Source: Vibrio sp. STUT-A11
Lineage (GTDB): Bacteria; Pseudomonadota; Gammaproteobacteria; Enterobacterales; Vibrionaceae
DNA: 64,000 nt
Direction: 5' to 3'
Assembly (NCBI RefSeq): GCF_026000435.1
Contig: NZ_AP026763.1
Location: 1,426,001-1,490,000, forward strand
Part shown: positions 9,420 to 17,970 of the stretch, piece after piece
How the letters are laid out: every line of letters begins with the position of its first letter
Position numbering within the stretch: the first letter of the stretch is position 1
Position numbers and translations under genes: made by a program
Notes under the pieces: generated by a model
Database searches by the model: none
What the model saw: the letters and a program-made list of their open reading frames with translations, nothing else
Told to the model about the DNA's origin: nothing

Positions 9420-9480
9420 TAAAGCTACAAACGAACCATTTGGAACAAATGGGGAAGAGCAGTATCCGCTTGTTACTGTT
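9420..9480. other. oriT candidate
   Basis: A perfect inverted repeat (CCATTTG, 9436-9442; CAAATGG, 9446-9452) is followed closely by GGAAGAGCAGTATCCGCTTG. An inverted repeat just before a nick region is the usual oriT layout for small mobilisable elements. It sits in the intergenic space upstream of the mobilisation genes. The nick site itself cannot be identified by eye. Confidence 0.4.
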
Positions 9481-9592
9481 TTTGTTCTATTTGTTTTGAT
9501 TATAACAATATAATTTATGATATTAAATGTGTTTATTTAAAATAAGCGAAATATATTATTGTATAATACAGAGTTCAACAGAGGAATATGAT

Positions 9593-9670
9593 AAGGAATT
9601 TGTCGCATGCGACAGGGAAAGTGCGCGTTACAACATCGAAAATGCCGTTTGCGACAAGGAATTTGCGCCG
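9593..9670. repeat. Perfect 14-bp palindrome with flanking direct repeats
   Basis: TGTCGCATGCGACA at 9601-9614 is a perfect palindrome. AAGGAATTTG occurs just before it and again at 9656-9665. A TGCGAC motif occurs at about 9365, 9607 and 9650. This could be an iteron-like replication or excision site, or a regulator site. The rest of the gene-free stretch 9298-10049 is A/T-rich with no convincing gene; the 69-codon frame at 9527-9736 crosses the repeats and looks spurious. Confidence 0.45.
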
Positions 9671-10049
9671 CACTCTCACTACGTCTCAGCCGCTTTCATC
9701 CGCTTTCACTTCGTATCACTGATAGTTAGTAAGTAGTTTTTGGGACAAATGTTATATGGATTAAGTTAAGAAACAATAGCAGAATAAAGTGTGTTCGTGA
9801 TGGTGGAGTCAAATATAAATAAAGGGTGTACTTATCATGTCTTTATTTTTATCACTTCGACTGATTATATTGTGTGATATTTAATATATGGTATATGTAT
9901 ATTTTGTTCGTTGTTAAATATATAGAGTTTGTATATTTCCATTTCGTAAAATAAATTCGAAAAAGTGATTGCTTTTGACTTCTAAATACGAATATTATAT
10001 TTGCAACGGCTCTTGTAGTCATAAGAATAAGAATAAACGGAGGCGTCCA

Positions 10050-10340
10050 ATGGCGCTTATACACTCAATTAATCAACTGAAAATAGAAAAGAAAGTCGAT
10101 GTATTAAAACGCGTTGGTTTATCCCAAGCCACGCTTCACAGACGTATAAACGATGGCACATTTCCGCCCGCAGTACAACTGGGTCCCAAGGCTGTGGGAT
10201 TCATGTCGCATGAAGTCGATGCGTTTCTTATTGCATGCGCTTTGGGAGAAGATAAAAAGCGTGTGGTCGCTGAGCTTCTCGCGCAGCGACAAGCGCTAAA
10301 GCAAGCGAATCCTTTATTGGAGTACATGAACTTTAACTAA
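10050..10340 (+). CDS. AlpA-family (excisionase-like) regulator
   Basis: The protein is 96 residues when started at the ATG at 10050, which has a good ribosome-binding site (CGGAGGCG, 10038-10045). Longer starts add a non-conserved leader. The winged helix-turn-helix VGLSQATLHRRINDGTFPPAV, with LGPKAVGFMSHEVDAFL after it, is the hallmark of AlpA/phage-regulatory proteins. These activate integrase genes or act as excision factors in integrative elements. Here it heads the plus-strand half of the island and faces the mobilisation genes. No integrase gene is visible, so the target is unknown. Confidence 0.75.
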   Translation: MALIHSINQLKIEKKVDVLKRVGLSQATLHRRINDGTFPPAVQLGPKAVGFMSHEVDAFLIACALGEDKKRVVAELLAQRQALKQANPLLEYMNFN

Positions 10341-10353
10341 TTTATCTGTTAGT

Positions 10354-10374
10354 TCTGTGCATACGTTGCACAGA
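10354..10374. terminator. Hairpin after the AlpA-like gene
   Basis: TCTGTGC and GCACAGA arms around ATACGTT, 14 bases after the stop codon. No clear U-tract. Confidence 0.4.
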
Positions 10375-10624
10375 GCTTGCTCAACTTCAGTGGTAATTGC
10401 AAGATTCGCAACGACTTTTGCGCTCAAGCCGAGGAGGATAAAAAAACTCTTGACATTAAAGTACAGGCTAAGCTAGCTTGATAAGGCTTCCAAATCGCTC
10501 TGCTCTTTGAAAGCTCTGAATAATAATATAACAGCAAAAATAATAACGATAAAAACAAGATAAGTGGCTGAAAGCCATCAATAAAAGTTATTACGTTGTC
10601 ACTCATTATTACTTCGGAGGAAAC

Positions 10625-11272
10625 ATGAAAGAGTTTAACGTCTTAAAGAAAAATCGAAAGTATTTTGCTGCATCGCTTGACGGCTACAAGTGCAGAATCT
10701 TAATCGATGAACTATCTCAGAATCTCTCAATCGGTACGCAACTGCTGGATGTCGAAGACATCTCCGTTCGTTCAAAGTATGGAACCGACCTAATATTCAA
10801 ACTTAAATCCTCGGTTGAGGAACAAAATGAGTCTGGTTTTATTACTTTAACCAGTACTTACAATACCTATCTCATTGATAAATGCCGCGCTCTTGGTGGG
10901 CAATGGGATAAGTCCAGTGAGTGTTGGGTGTTTAGTGGCCTTATCGAAGAAAAGGTTGATGAGCTGGCTTGTGTTTTCAATTCTCATCTAGTGCCTGTCG
11001 AAGTTACGATTAATGATGACTACGATGTGTACGAAGAAAAGGGGACACTTTGTTGCCTTGGCTACCCAATCGCACGCGCATTTGGGCGTGATTCAGGAGC
11101 AAGAGTCGAAGAGGGGGTAGGTGTCGTAGCGGGCGGCTTCAAAAGCTGTGGTAGTAAGAAAAATTGGGTGACTCAAGCCAAATCTGGGACAGTGTTTCGC
11201 ATTGAGGTGGCGGAGAAAGTGCTCACCCATTTTGCTGAGAAAGAGCCTCATTACCACTTTAAAGCTATCTGA
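10625..11272 (+). CDS. Island protein of unknown function
   Basis: A 215-residue protein with a strong ribosome-binding site (CGGAGGAAAC) before ATG 10625. I do not recognise it. The middle part (about 75-125) contains FITLTSTYNTYLIDKCRALGG followed by QWDKSSECWVFSG. That pattern of 'convert a number or sequence, compare, Trp-rich' resembles short restriction-helper domains seen in phage proteins, but this is not an assignment. The C-terminal half is Gly/Val-rich. It sits 11 bases before the next gene on the same strand, so the two are probably co-transcribed accessory genes of the island. Confidence 0.6.
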   Translation: MKEFNVLKKNRKYFAASLDGYKCRILIDELSQNLSIGTQLLDVEDISVRSKYGTDLIFKLKSSVEEQNESGFITLTSTYNTYLIDKCRALGGQWDKSSECWVFSGLIEEKVDELACVFNSHLVPVEVTINDDYDVYEEKGTLCCLGYPIARAFGRDSGARVEEGVGVVAGGFKSCGSKKNWVTQAKSGTVFRIEVAEKVLTHFAEKEPHYHFKAI

Positions 11273-11283
11273 AGGTAAGTGAT

Positions 11284-12012
11284 ATGAAATGGTTTCTACC
11301 GCATCTTGATGACACTGAAGCCATACTCAACAATGCTATTCTTTATAATAACGTTGTTTTGTTGCCAAACACCCCATGGAATGCCGCAACCGCATTTGTC
11401 TTGTATGACATATCACAATATGCGGCAACGTTAGGGGTTACCCTTGTTCGTTTACCCTCGATTGACGAGGGGGACGTACCAAGTTTTTGTGATGTAGTTT
11501 GGCAAAGGTTTGAGAGAAACAAGTGTATCGTAGAGCAGTTTTTGGCAGCGCAGTCCACGTATCGACGAGAGAGTTTAAAAGCAATATTAATTGACAGAAA
11601 ATTGAATGACGCTTTAGGCCTGGGGCTATTTGACGCCTTTCAATTAATCTCTCTATCAAAACAAACCTTACTATTCCTATCGGAAAGTATTGATGCATGT
11701 TTCACCCTTCAGAACGTCACGTTGTTATCAGGGTTTGAATACTTTTTAACGAAGTCATCCAATACTCGATTGATAGGTGCATGCCATGAGAACTTGTTAA
11801 CCTCATCTCAGTTCACACATCATCAAGATGGTGTTTATCGACTGAATAACTTCAATAATAAAGATCTGGTTAGGCATGCATTAAAGTTTGTCTGTCGTGT
11901 CAGTCCACATTTCGAAGTAGTAGAAAGCACGTTAAAAGCACCTCTCAAACAATATCCTAGTTTTGAGGCATTTGTTTCAGCTGTCCAGAAAATGGTTTTG
12001 CACCAAATGTAA
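11284..12012 (+). CDS. Island protein of unknown function
   Basis: A 242-residue soluble protein that starts with ATG 11284, with GGTAAGTG as its ribosome-binding site. I do not recognise a family. It begins MKWFLPHLDDTEAILNNA and is rich in Leu and Phe, with no signal peptide or membrane segment. It is transcribed right behind the 10625-11272 gene. As with many genes in mobilisable islands, an antiphage or regulatory role is possible but nothing in the sequence shows it. Confidence 0.55.
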   Translation: MKWFLPHLDDTEAILNNAILYNNVVLLPNTPWNAATAFVLYDISQYAATLGVTLVRLPSIDEGDVPSFCDVVWQRFERNKCIVEQFLAAQSTYRRESLKAILIDRKLNDALGLGLFDAFQLISLSKQTLLFLSESIDACFTLQNVTLLSGFEYFLTKSSNTRLIGACHENLLTSSQFTHHQDGVYRLNNFNNKDLVRHALKFVCRVSPHFEVVESTLKAPLKQYPSFEAFVSAVQKMVLHQM

Positions 12013-12152
12013 GACGATTGAATAAAGAAGTCCGCGTTGTGTATTTATATCTTAAAAGGGTTTTGTCGATTAAATAATCTGAAAAGCAAAATGTCAGTTA
12101 AATTAATGTAAACGAATATTTGTTATTTTTTAAAGAAAACAGGAGTAAGATC

Positions 12153-12653
12153 ATGCCTAACCATATTTATAATATCATCGAGTTTCATACTAAAGATAAA
12201 TGCTATGCTAGTTCTATTCACGATTCGATCAGGAATGAAAGTAGTGATATGGATTTTAATAAGCTACTTTCCAACTATTTGAAATCAAATTCTTTTGAAG
12301 GAGAGAGCAGTATTATTCATGGTAATGTGGATTGGAATCTTCAAAATTGGGGAACAAAGTGGAATGCATGGGATAGCCAATGTTGCCTCGAAGACAGAGG
12401 TGAATATGTTTACGGAAGAATTACATTTTTTACTGCGAATACTACTCCGTACCCAATATTTATTGCATTATCAAAGATGTACCATAAAATCAGATTTAAG
12501 GTAAGGTTTGCTGACCAGCATGCTTTTGGCTGCGATTGTGGTTTCCTAGTTTTCCAGAATGGACAGGAGATTGACCGTCATATCTCCCCAAATGAATTTG
12601 GTTCAGATGAGCAATACTCGTACTGGGTAGATATAGCAATGAGTGTTTATTAA
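12153..12653 (+). CDS. DUF1281/Api92-like protein
   Basis: Started at ATG 12153 (ribosome-binding site AGGAGTAAG at 12140-12148), the protein has 166 residues and begins MPNHIYNIIEF. That opening, and the later WGTKWNAWD and PYPIFIALSKMY segments, match a family of phage and plasmid proteins with a ferredoxin-like fold (DUF1281/Api92-like). The function of that family is not established. The longer frame from 12120 uses a TTG with no ribosome-binding site and is less likely. It is the last intact gene of the island. Confidence 0.65.
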   Translation: MPNHIYNIIEFHTKDKCYASSIHDSIRNESSDMDFNKLLSNYLKSNSFEGESSIIHGNVDWNLQNWGTKWNAWDSQCCLEDRGEYVYGRITFFTANTTPYPIFIALSKMYHKIRFKVRFADQHAFGCDCGFLVFQNGQEIDRHISPNEFGSDEQYSYWVDIAMSVY

Positions 12654-12654
12654 T

Positions 12655-12703
12655 TTTCCAGCTCAACAGTTGGAAAGCAACCCCCATAATATTTAGAGGT
12701 TGC
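12655..12703. terminator. Two hairpins after the DUF1281-like gene
   Basis: TTTCCA/TGGAAA arms (12655-12676) are followed by GCAACC/GGTTGC arms (12677-12703). They lie straight after the stop codon; neither has a clean U-tract. No gene follows until the HD-GYP fragment. Confidence 0.4.
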
Positions 12704-12756
12704 TTACCTCTGTAATTAGATCAAATTGCCAAGCAATACGCAACCCGCCTAGCTCG

Positions 12757-13190
12757 CTAATGGTAAGTGGCCGATGGTGATGTCGATGAAGTGATCAATA
12801 TTTCAATGGTGGGGCCGCACACTGGATAATGTTGTAACGGGATCCTCTCGTCTGAGTGCAATATAATATGATAAAATTGACTGCCCCTTCCTAAGTGGAT
12901 GAAAGTCGAACCTAATTCTGTATCAAATTGTGTCCCCAAATGTGTTTGAAGGATGTCTAATGCTCTCTTTACTCATATGATCGCGATAAGGGCGTTGGTT
13001 GGGCATCGCATTAAGCGCGTCACAAAGAGAAACCAGTTTGACCTGTTTGGAGGCTGCGCTGTTGTCTAACCCTTCAGGGTAGCCCTGACCATCGACACGT
13101 TCATGATGGAGCAAAATGGAGTCAGCCACAAAATGTGAAAAAGGGTTCTCTTTAATGAGTTCGTAGTCCTGTTTGGGATGGCGTTGAATT
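12757..13190 (-). pseudogene. HD-GYP phosphodiesterase, 3' fragment with frameshift
   Basis: On the minus strand the frame reads LLHHERVDGQGYPEGL, then VKLVSLCDALNAM and QRPYRDHMSKES. This is the second half of an HD-GYP domain (HHE..DG.GYP and the D-A-M stretch), which degrades cyclic-di-GMP. Near 12960 the frame shifts, and the C-terminal tail continues as DTELGSTFIHLGRGSQF and on to a stop at 12757. The 5' half is missing: the sequence runs into an IS3 terminal relic at 13189. I found no matching 5' piece on the far side of the IS graveyard. Confidence 0.7.
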
Positions 13191-13510
13191 GATCTGAACT
13201 AATAGCTTTGGACACCTTACTAAGTGAATTATAATCAACTAGTGAGGTAAACATGAGTAACAAGAAAAAGAGTATCGTTCATACGGCAGAATTCAAAACA
13301 GAAGCATTAAAGTTAACAGAACGTGTTGGAGTATCGACCGCAGGAAAGTAACTAAACCTCTCACCCTCCCAAATCTATACATGGCGTTGGAAGGTCAATA
13401 ATACATCTTACAATAGCAAGCGTGAAGCATAAATGGCTGCTGAGATTGCTAAGTTGAAAAGACAACTCGCAGAGCAAGCCGAAGAGCTAGGAATAGTAAA
13501 AAAATGTATG
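13189..13510 (+). mobile_element. IS3-family relic, left end and decayed orfA
   Basis: Starts with TGATCTG and TTTGGACACC, like the terminal repeat of the intact IS3 element at 53963. The orfA homologue from ATG 13253 (MSNKKKSIVHTAEFKTEALK) has two in-frame stops and ends near LKRQLAEQAEELGIVKK. No orfB follows. The next 250 bases (13511-13760) hold short, shifting stretches that I could not assign. Confidence 0.75.
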
Positions 13511-13760
13511 GTCTGCTCAGTTTTGCAAGTTAAAGATCATTGTAAGAAGGCGTTTGCATCAATGTATCCGGCCTGTTTGTGAACTGTCTTGTGCTCTAGC
13601 CTTGATGGGATCCGCACGGTGTTGTCCTAATAAAGCGCACAGTCATAACAAACTGCTTTTTAGCCAGGCTTCAACATCGTGGGTTTAACGTTTCTGTCAT
13701 CAGCTCGTTTCTCGCAAAATCTATGGAAAAAGTCGTTATGTTAACGCGGTTATGACGAAC

Positions 13761-14215
13761 CTAAGGCGGGATAAGGCCGATATTCCTGACGAGATACAAA
13801 ACCTTCCAGCAAATCCTCACGATCTTGTAAGCTAAAGCAGTAAGAACAACATGATAGCAATGTGTCGCTTCGAGTTTTGCTATCCATTGGCCAAGTGCTG
13901 ACTTGTCTCGCTTCATGTGTATCTTTACTGCCTTAGCTCCTTGTATCACCTGTCGTCGCAGATAGACGTTCCCCCCTTTTGGCTGATACCACCGAGGTTA
14001 CTCTTCCCTCAGTTGAGTATTGTCTGGGAACCCAACCTAACTATGACGACATATCTCTGCCTCGTTTAAATTGTGTACCAGAACCAACAGCGGCAATTAA
14101 TCCAGCAGCAACAATAGGACCGATGACTGGATCACTTGGCGATCCATAGCGACAATGAGAAACCTGTTTTTTCCTAAGTCGATACCGTAGATATATACCT
14201 CTAAGTTTAACATGG
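13761..14215 (-). pseudogene. IS110-family transposase relic, internally deleted
   Basis: The N-terminal piece reads YGIDLGKNRF from an ATG near 14212, as in the RuvC-like DEDD domain of IS110 transposases. The C-terminal piece, in other frames, reads GGNVYLRRQVIQGAKAVK and ends at 13761. Most of the middle is gone. The 296 bases from 14216 to 14511 show no gene. Confidence 0.65.
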
Positions 14216-14511
14216 GTGCTCTCCTTGGTTTTGGCTTTCCTTGCTGAGTATAGATATCAGAGGGAGGAGCAGACCATCCCACTAGGCCGCAACCTACTTC
14301 GTATATGGAATCCACGGGTTTTACAAGACAAAAATGTGCAATGGATAAGATGCGGTTGTATATTCGGTTTCTTATTGAAGGAGCTATCCTCTAACCTTTG
14401 ATGTATGCGCACCTACAGTCCTTGTCGCGAAAGAAGCTTTTAATAGTATTACGAAGTAGTTAGGGCCTCAGTAGGCTGGTCTAACCATTGAACATTATTA
14501 TTTGTAATCTG

Positions 14512-15258
14512 TTAATTCATATAGCTAAATAGTAATGGCTTTGGCTGATATTCTGTTTCATAGTGGAGCATTGTCCAAGCAGTCCTCATAGTCTTGTTTG
14601 CTAAGGCGATACAGGCTCTTTTGAAGTCAACCCTATCGACTATCTTGATAAGCCGTGCCTGCTTCTGGTTTTTTGCGAGTCGGGCAGTCGGTAAATATAT
14701 GCCATGGCACCAAGGTATAGCATTGAACGGAGGCAAATTGACACCGCCAAATTTATCTATGCCCAGCATCATCACTTTACCGTCTGAACTGTATTGTTTC
14801 GGTGTTAGCACAACAAACGCTGAAGCTTGCCGTCCATTGGTAAATTGCGTTCCGTTACCTAAAGTAGCGTAGAGCATGGAAGCTGTTGTTTCACCCACAC
14901 CTTCCAGTACCATGAACCTTTTACAACGTTCTATTTGCCGAGTTGGAGAGTTCATGGATTTCTGGAGCTTGCTTAATTCATCTTTCAGGTTACGGTATTG
15001 CTACCTTAGTATTGACAAGGTTGTGGCCAAGTTTGCTGGCAGAACATCGCTTTCATAGAGTGTCGAAGTGACCAATGCAGCCAGTCCTTTAGTACCGAAA
15101 CCAGCACGCAAGTTTAAGTGTACAACCGAGAGTAAAAAGTTCTTTCGGCTTCGTCTGCATATTTCACGATTGTGTATAATTTTTTCCTTGTGGGCCTAAT
15201 TTACAGGTCTGAAAGACATTTTTGCCAAACCGATCGCTATAACATTATATTTCTGCAT
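14512..15258 (-). pseudogene. IS110-family transposase relic, second copy
   Basis: Starts at an ATG at 15258 (MQKYNVIAIGLAKMSF), has an early in-frame stop, loses most of the DEDD domain, then resumes with LEGVGETTASMLYATLGNG, the helix-hairpin-helix part of Transposase_20. It is different from the relic at 13761-14215. The last 45 residues shift frame but keep IALANKTMRTAWTML, the usual IS110 C-terminus. Confidence 0.7.
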
Positions 15259-15335
15259 TGTATGGACTCTTAGTTAGGTTTTGGTCAACTTAAACCGTAG
15301 TTCCTCGAGGGGAGGGAGTCCGTACATCTTAGGAG

Positions 15336-15361
15336 GGTGGCACTCGGTAACGAGTGCTACC
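15336..15361. repeat. 11-bp hairpin upstream of the gal promoter region
   Basis: GGTGGCACTCG and CGAGTGCTACC arms with one G-T pair and a GTAA loop. It sits between the IS110 relic and the gal regulatory region. No U-tract. Its origin is unknown. Confidence 0.45.
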
Positions 15362-15423
15362 GATCCGACAAAGTTATGTTACAAGTACATAACTTTTGAT
15401 GTTTATAAAGAATATATTTTATG

Positions 15424-15434
15424 GTAACGGTTAC
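15424..15434. promoter_or_regulatory. Distal GalR/LacI-type operator
   Basis: GTAACGGTTAC, a palindrome centred at 15429, within TGGTAACGGTTACAA. It lies about 300 bp upstream of galE and 138 bp from the proximal operator, a spacing reminiscent of the two-operator looping arrangement at E. coli gal. Confidence 0.6.
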
Positions 15435-15559
15435 AAATTTAATGGTTGTTTTGTAAGTCACATTTTACCAAACGGAATGATTACTGTTTAATTCTGGTGT
15501 TTGAGGATATTTATGTCCGTTGTGTCTACAAATTATCTAAAGTAATTCTATTTTATTTA

Positions 15560-15575
15560 GTGGAAACGTTTACAC
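15560..15575. promoter_or_regulatory. Proximal GalR operator
   Basis: GTGGAAACGTTTACAC differs at one base from the reverse complement of the E. coli gal external operator (GTGTAAACGATTCCAC). It lies 154 bp upstream of galE. TGATCACG follows at about 15589 and could be half of a CRP site. Confidence 0.75.
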
Positions 15576-15728
15576 TAATTTGAGTTTGATCACGGATCTA
15601 AATCGGTTTTGGTTGATAGAATTTTAACCAGTGAAGAATTGGGCGTATCGACTTGGTGTGTATAACGCTGGCTCAGTGAGCATCAGGTCCGGTACCGAGC
15701 AGGAAGTAGCAATAGCGGAGAAGCAAAA

Positions 15729-16739
15729 GTGAAAGTTCTTGTCACAGGTGGTATGGGTTACATCGGTAGTCACACATGCGTTCAGATGATTGAGGCTGGT
15801 ATGGAGCCCATCATTGTCGATAACTTGTGTAATGCCAAAACAGAAGTATTGAGCCGTATTGAAGCGCTAACTGGAAAACAGCCAGCGTTCTACCAAGGCG
15901 ATATTCGTGATGAAGTATTTTTGGACTCAGTATTCGCTAAGCATGACATTCAAGCGGTGATCCACTTTGCTGGCCTGAAAGCGGTAGGTGAGTCAGTCGT
16001 CAAGCCATTGGAATATTACGATAACAACGTCAATGGTTCATTGGTGTTGGCGCGCAGTATGCGTAAAGCGGGTGTGAAGAGCATCATATTCAGCTCTTCT
16101 GCAACCGTCTACGGCGATCCAGAAATCGTTCCGATCACAGAAAACTCATCAACAGGCGCAACCACAAACCCATATGGGCGCAGTAAATACATGGTGGAAG
16201 AGTGTTTGAGTGATTTGTTCAATGCAGAAAGGGATTGGAGCATCACTTTGCTGCGTTACTTCAATCCTGTTGGCGCGCATCCATCGGGCACAATGGGCGA
16301 AGACCCACAAGGTATTCCAAACAACTTGATGCCGTTCATCGCACAAGTCGCGGTTGGCCGTCGTGAAAAACTCTCGGTATTTGGTAACGACTACCAAACG
16401 CCAGACGGTACAGGGGTGCGTGATTACGTCCACGTAATGGACTTGGCTGATGGTCATATTGCGGCATTGAAATCAGTGGGTGAGAAAGAGGGGTTGCACA
16501 TTTACAACCTAGGTACAGGTAAAGGCTCTAGCGTAATTGAAATGCTGGAAGCTTTCGGTGCTGCTTGCGGTAAACCTGTACCTTACGAGCTATGCCCACG
16601 TCGTCCGGGTGATATTGCGGAATGTTGGGCGAGCACAGATAAGGCAGAGCGAGATCTGGGTTGGAAAGCAATTCGCAGCATTTCTGAAATGACTGCCGAT
16701 GCTTGGAGTTGGCAATCTAAGAACCCACAAGGTTACTAA
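15729..16739 (+). CDS. galE: UDP-glucose 4-epimerase
   Basis: GalE interconverts UDP-galactose and UDP-glucose in the Leloir pathway, in the cytoplasm. The 336-residue protein has the NAD-binding GGMGYIGSH at 7-15, the SSSATVYGD loop (122-130) with catalytic Ser, and the Tyr149-x3-Lys153 pair (PYGRSKY). The length is normal for bacterial GalE. It starts with GTG behind AGCGGAGAAG. It is first in galETKM and follows two GalR-like operators, so it is probably induced by galactose released from agar. Confidence 0.97.
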   Translation: MKVLVTGGMGYIGSHTCVQMIEAGMEPIIVDNLCNAKTEVLSRIEALTGKQPAFYQGDIRDEVFLDSVFAKHDIQAVIHFAGLKAVGESVVKPLEYYDNNVNGSLVLARSMRKAGVKSIIFSSSATVYGDPEIVPITENSSTGATTNPYGRSKYMVEECLSDLFNAERDWSITLLRYFNPVGAHPSGTMGEDPQGIPNNLMPFIAQVAVGRREKLSVFGNDYQTPDGTGVRDYVHVMDLADGHIAALKSVGEKEGLHIYNLGTGKGSSVIEMLEAFGAACGKPVPYELCPRRPGDIAECWASTDKAERDLGWKAIRSISEMTADAWSWQSKNPQGY

Positions 16740-16794
16740 TTTAAATCCGGTGCAGCGCGTCGGACTAGCAAGAATATTAAGTTGAGTAAGTAAA

Positions 16795-17847
16795 ATGTCG
16801 AACGTTGAATTTAACCCAGTGGATCATCCACACCGTCGTTACAACCCACTAACGGGTCAATGGATTTTAGTTTCACCACATCGTGCAAAACGTCCTTGGA
16901 GTGGCGCGGATGAGAAAGCTGCGATAGATGAGCTACCAAGCTACGATGAGAACTGCTTCCTGTGCCCGACAAATGAGCGTATTTCTGGCGATGTTAACCC
17001 AGATTATCAAGGTACGTACGTGTTCAATAATGATTTTGCTGCTCTGATGGTGGATTCACCAGATGCGCCAGAATCAGAAAGCTCACTATTTAAAACCCAA
17101 GGTGTGCGCGGTTTAAGCCGAGTGATTTGTTTCTCTCCAGACCACAGCAAAACCCTACCTGAACTACCCGTGGACAAAATTCGTGGTGTGATTGACACGT
17201 GGAACGAGCAAATTGAAGAGCTAGGCAAAGAGTACGTTTGGGTTCAAGCATTTGAGAACAAGGGTGAAACTATGGGCTGTTCTCAACCGCATCCACACGG
17301 TCAAATTTGGGCGAACAGCTTCTTACCAAACGAGATTGAACGCAAAGAGCAGAACCTAAAAGCTTACTACCAAGAAAACGGCACTAACCTGCTGGTGGAC
17401 TATGTGCAGGCAGAGATAAAAGACGGCTCCCGCGTCGTGGTAGAAACCGAACATTGGGTTGCGGTTGTCCCTTATTGGGCGGCGTGGCCATTCGAAACCA
17501 TGCTGCTACCGAAAACACACATCCGCCGTATGAGCGAGTTAAGTAATGAGCAGCGTGACGACTTGGCTGTCGCTATTAAAAAGCTGACCAGCCGTTATGA
17601 CAATTTATTCCAATGTTCTTTCCCTTACTCAATGGGTTGGCACTACGCCCCTTTCTTTGAACAGGGCACAGACATCGACCATTGGCAGCTTCACGCACTG
17701 TTCTACCCGCCACTATTACGTAGTGCGACAGTACGTAAGTTTATGGTGGGTTACGAAATGCTGGCTGAAAGCCAACGCGACTTAACCGCAGAGCAGGCGG
17801 CACAGCGTCTGCGTGATGTAAGTGATTTGCACTACAAAGAACAGTGA
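16795..17847 (+). CDS. galT: Galactose-1-phosphate uridylyltransferase
   Basis: GalT transfers UMP from UDP-glucose to galactose-1-phosphate. The 350-residue protein contains the active-site triad SQPHPHGQIWA (His-Pro-His, near residue 165) and the zinc-binding CFLC (near 52-55). It also has the C-terminal HWQLHALFYPP with the third conserved histidine group. The length is typical. It lies 55 bases after galE; an unusual hairpin (17855-17881) separates it from galK. Confidence 0.97.
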   Translation: MSNVEFNPVDHPHRRYNPLTGQWILVSPHRAKRPWSGADEKAAIDELPSYDENCFLCPTNERISGDVNPDYQGTYVFNNDFAALMVDSPDAPESESSLFKTQGVRGLSRVICFSPDHSKTLPELPVDKIRGVIDTWNEQIEELGKEYVWVQAFENKGETMGCSQPHPHGQIWANSFLPNEIERKEQNLKAYYQENGTNLLVDYVQAEIKDGSRVVVETEHWVAVVPYWAAWPFETMLLPKTHIRRMSELSNEQRDDLAVAIKKLTSRYDNLFQCSFPYSMGWHYAPFFEQGTDIDHWQLHALFYPPLLRSATVRKFMVGYEMLAESQRDLTAEQAAQRLRDVSDLHYKEQ

Positions 17848-17854
17848 TTTGGGC

Positions 17855-17881
17855 GGTTCTAGGATCCTAGGTCCTAGAACC
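17855..17881. promoter_or_regulatory. Intercistronic hairpin between galT and galK
   Basis: Perfect 10-bp arms GGTTCTAGGA and TCCTAGAACC around a 7-base loop, followed by TAAAAACAG. Starts 7 bases after the galT stop. It may set the relative levels of galT and galK mRNA. No U-tract on the plus strand. Confidence 0.6.
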
Positions 17882-17970
17882 TAAAAACAGAAAATCAAAT
17901 AAGTGGTTCACGATCGCGAATGAACAAAGGGTTCGGGGATCTAAATTCAATTTGAAACCGAGATTTAACT

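Noticed and set aside
9527..9736. 69-codon frame over the palindrome/direct-repeat block
   Set aside because: Its sequence comes from reading the repeats (repeated ATCDRESA-like words); no ribosome-binding site. The DNA pattern is more likely a cis site.
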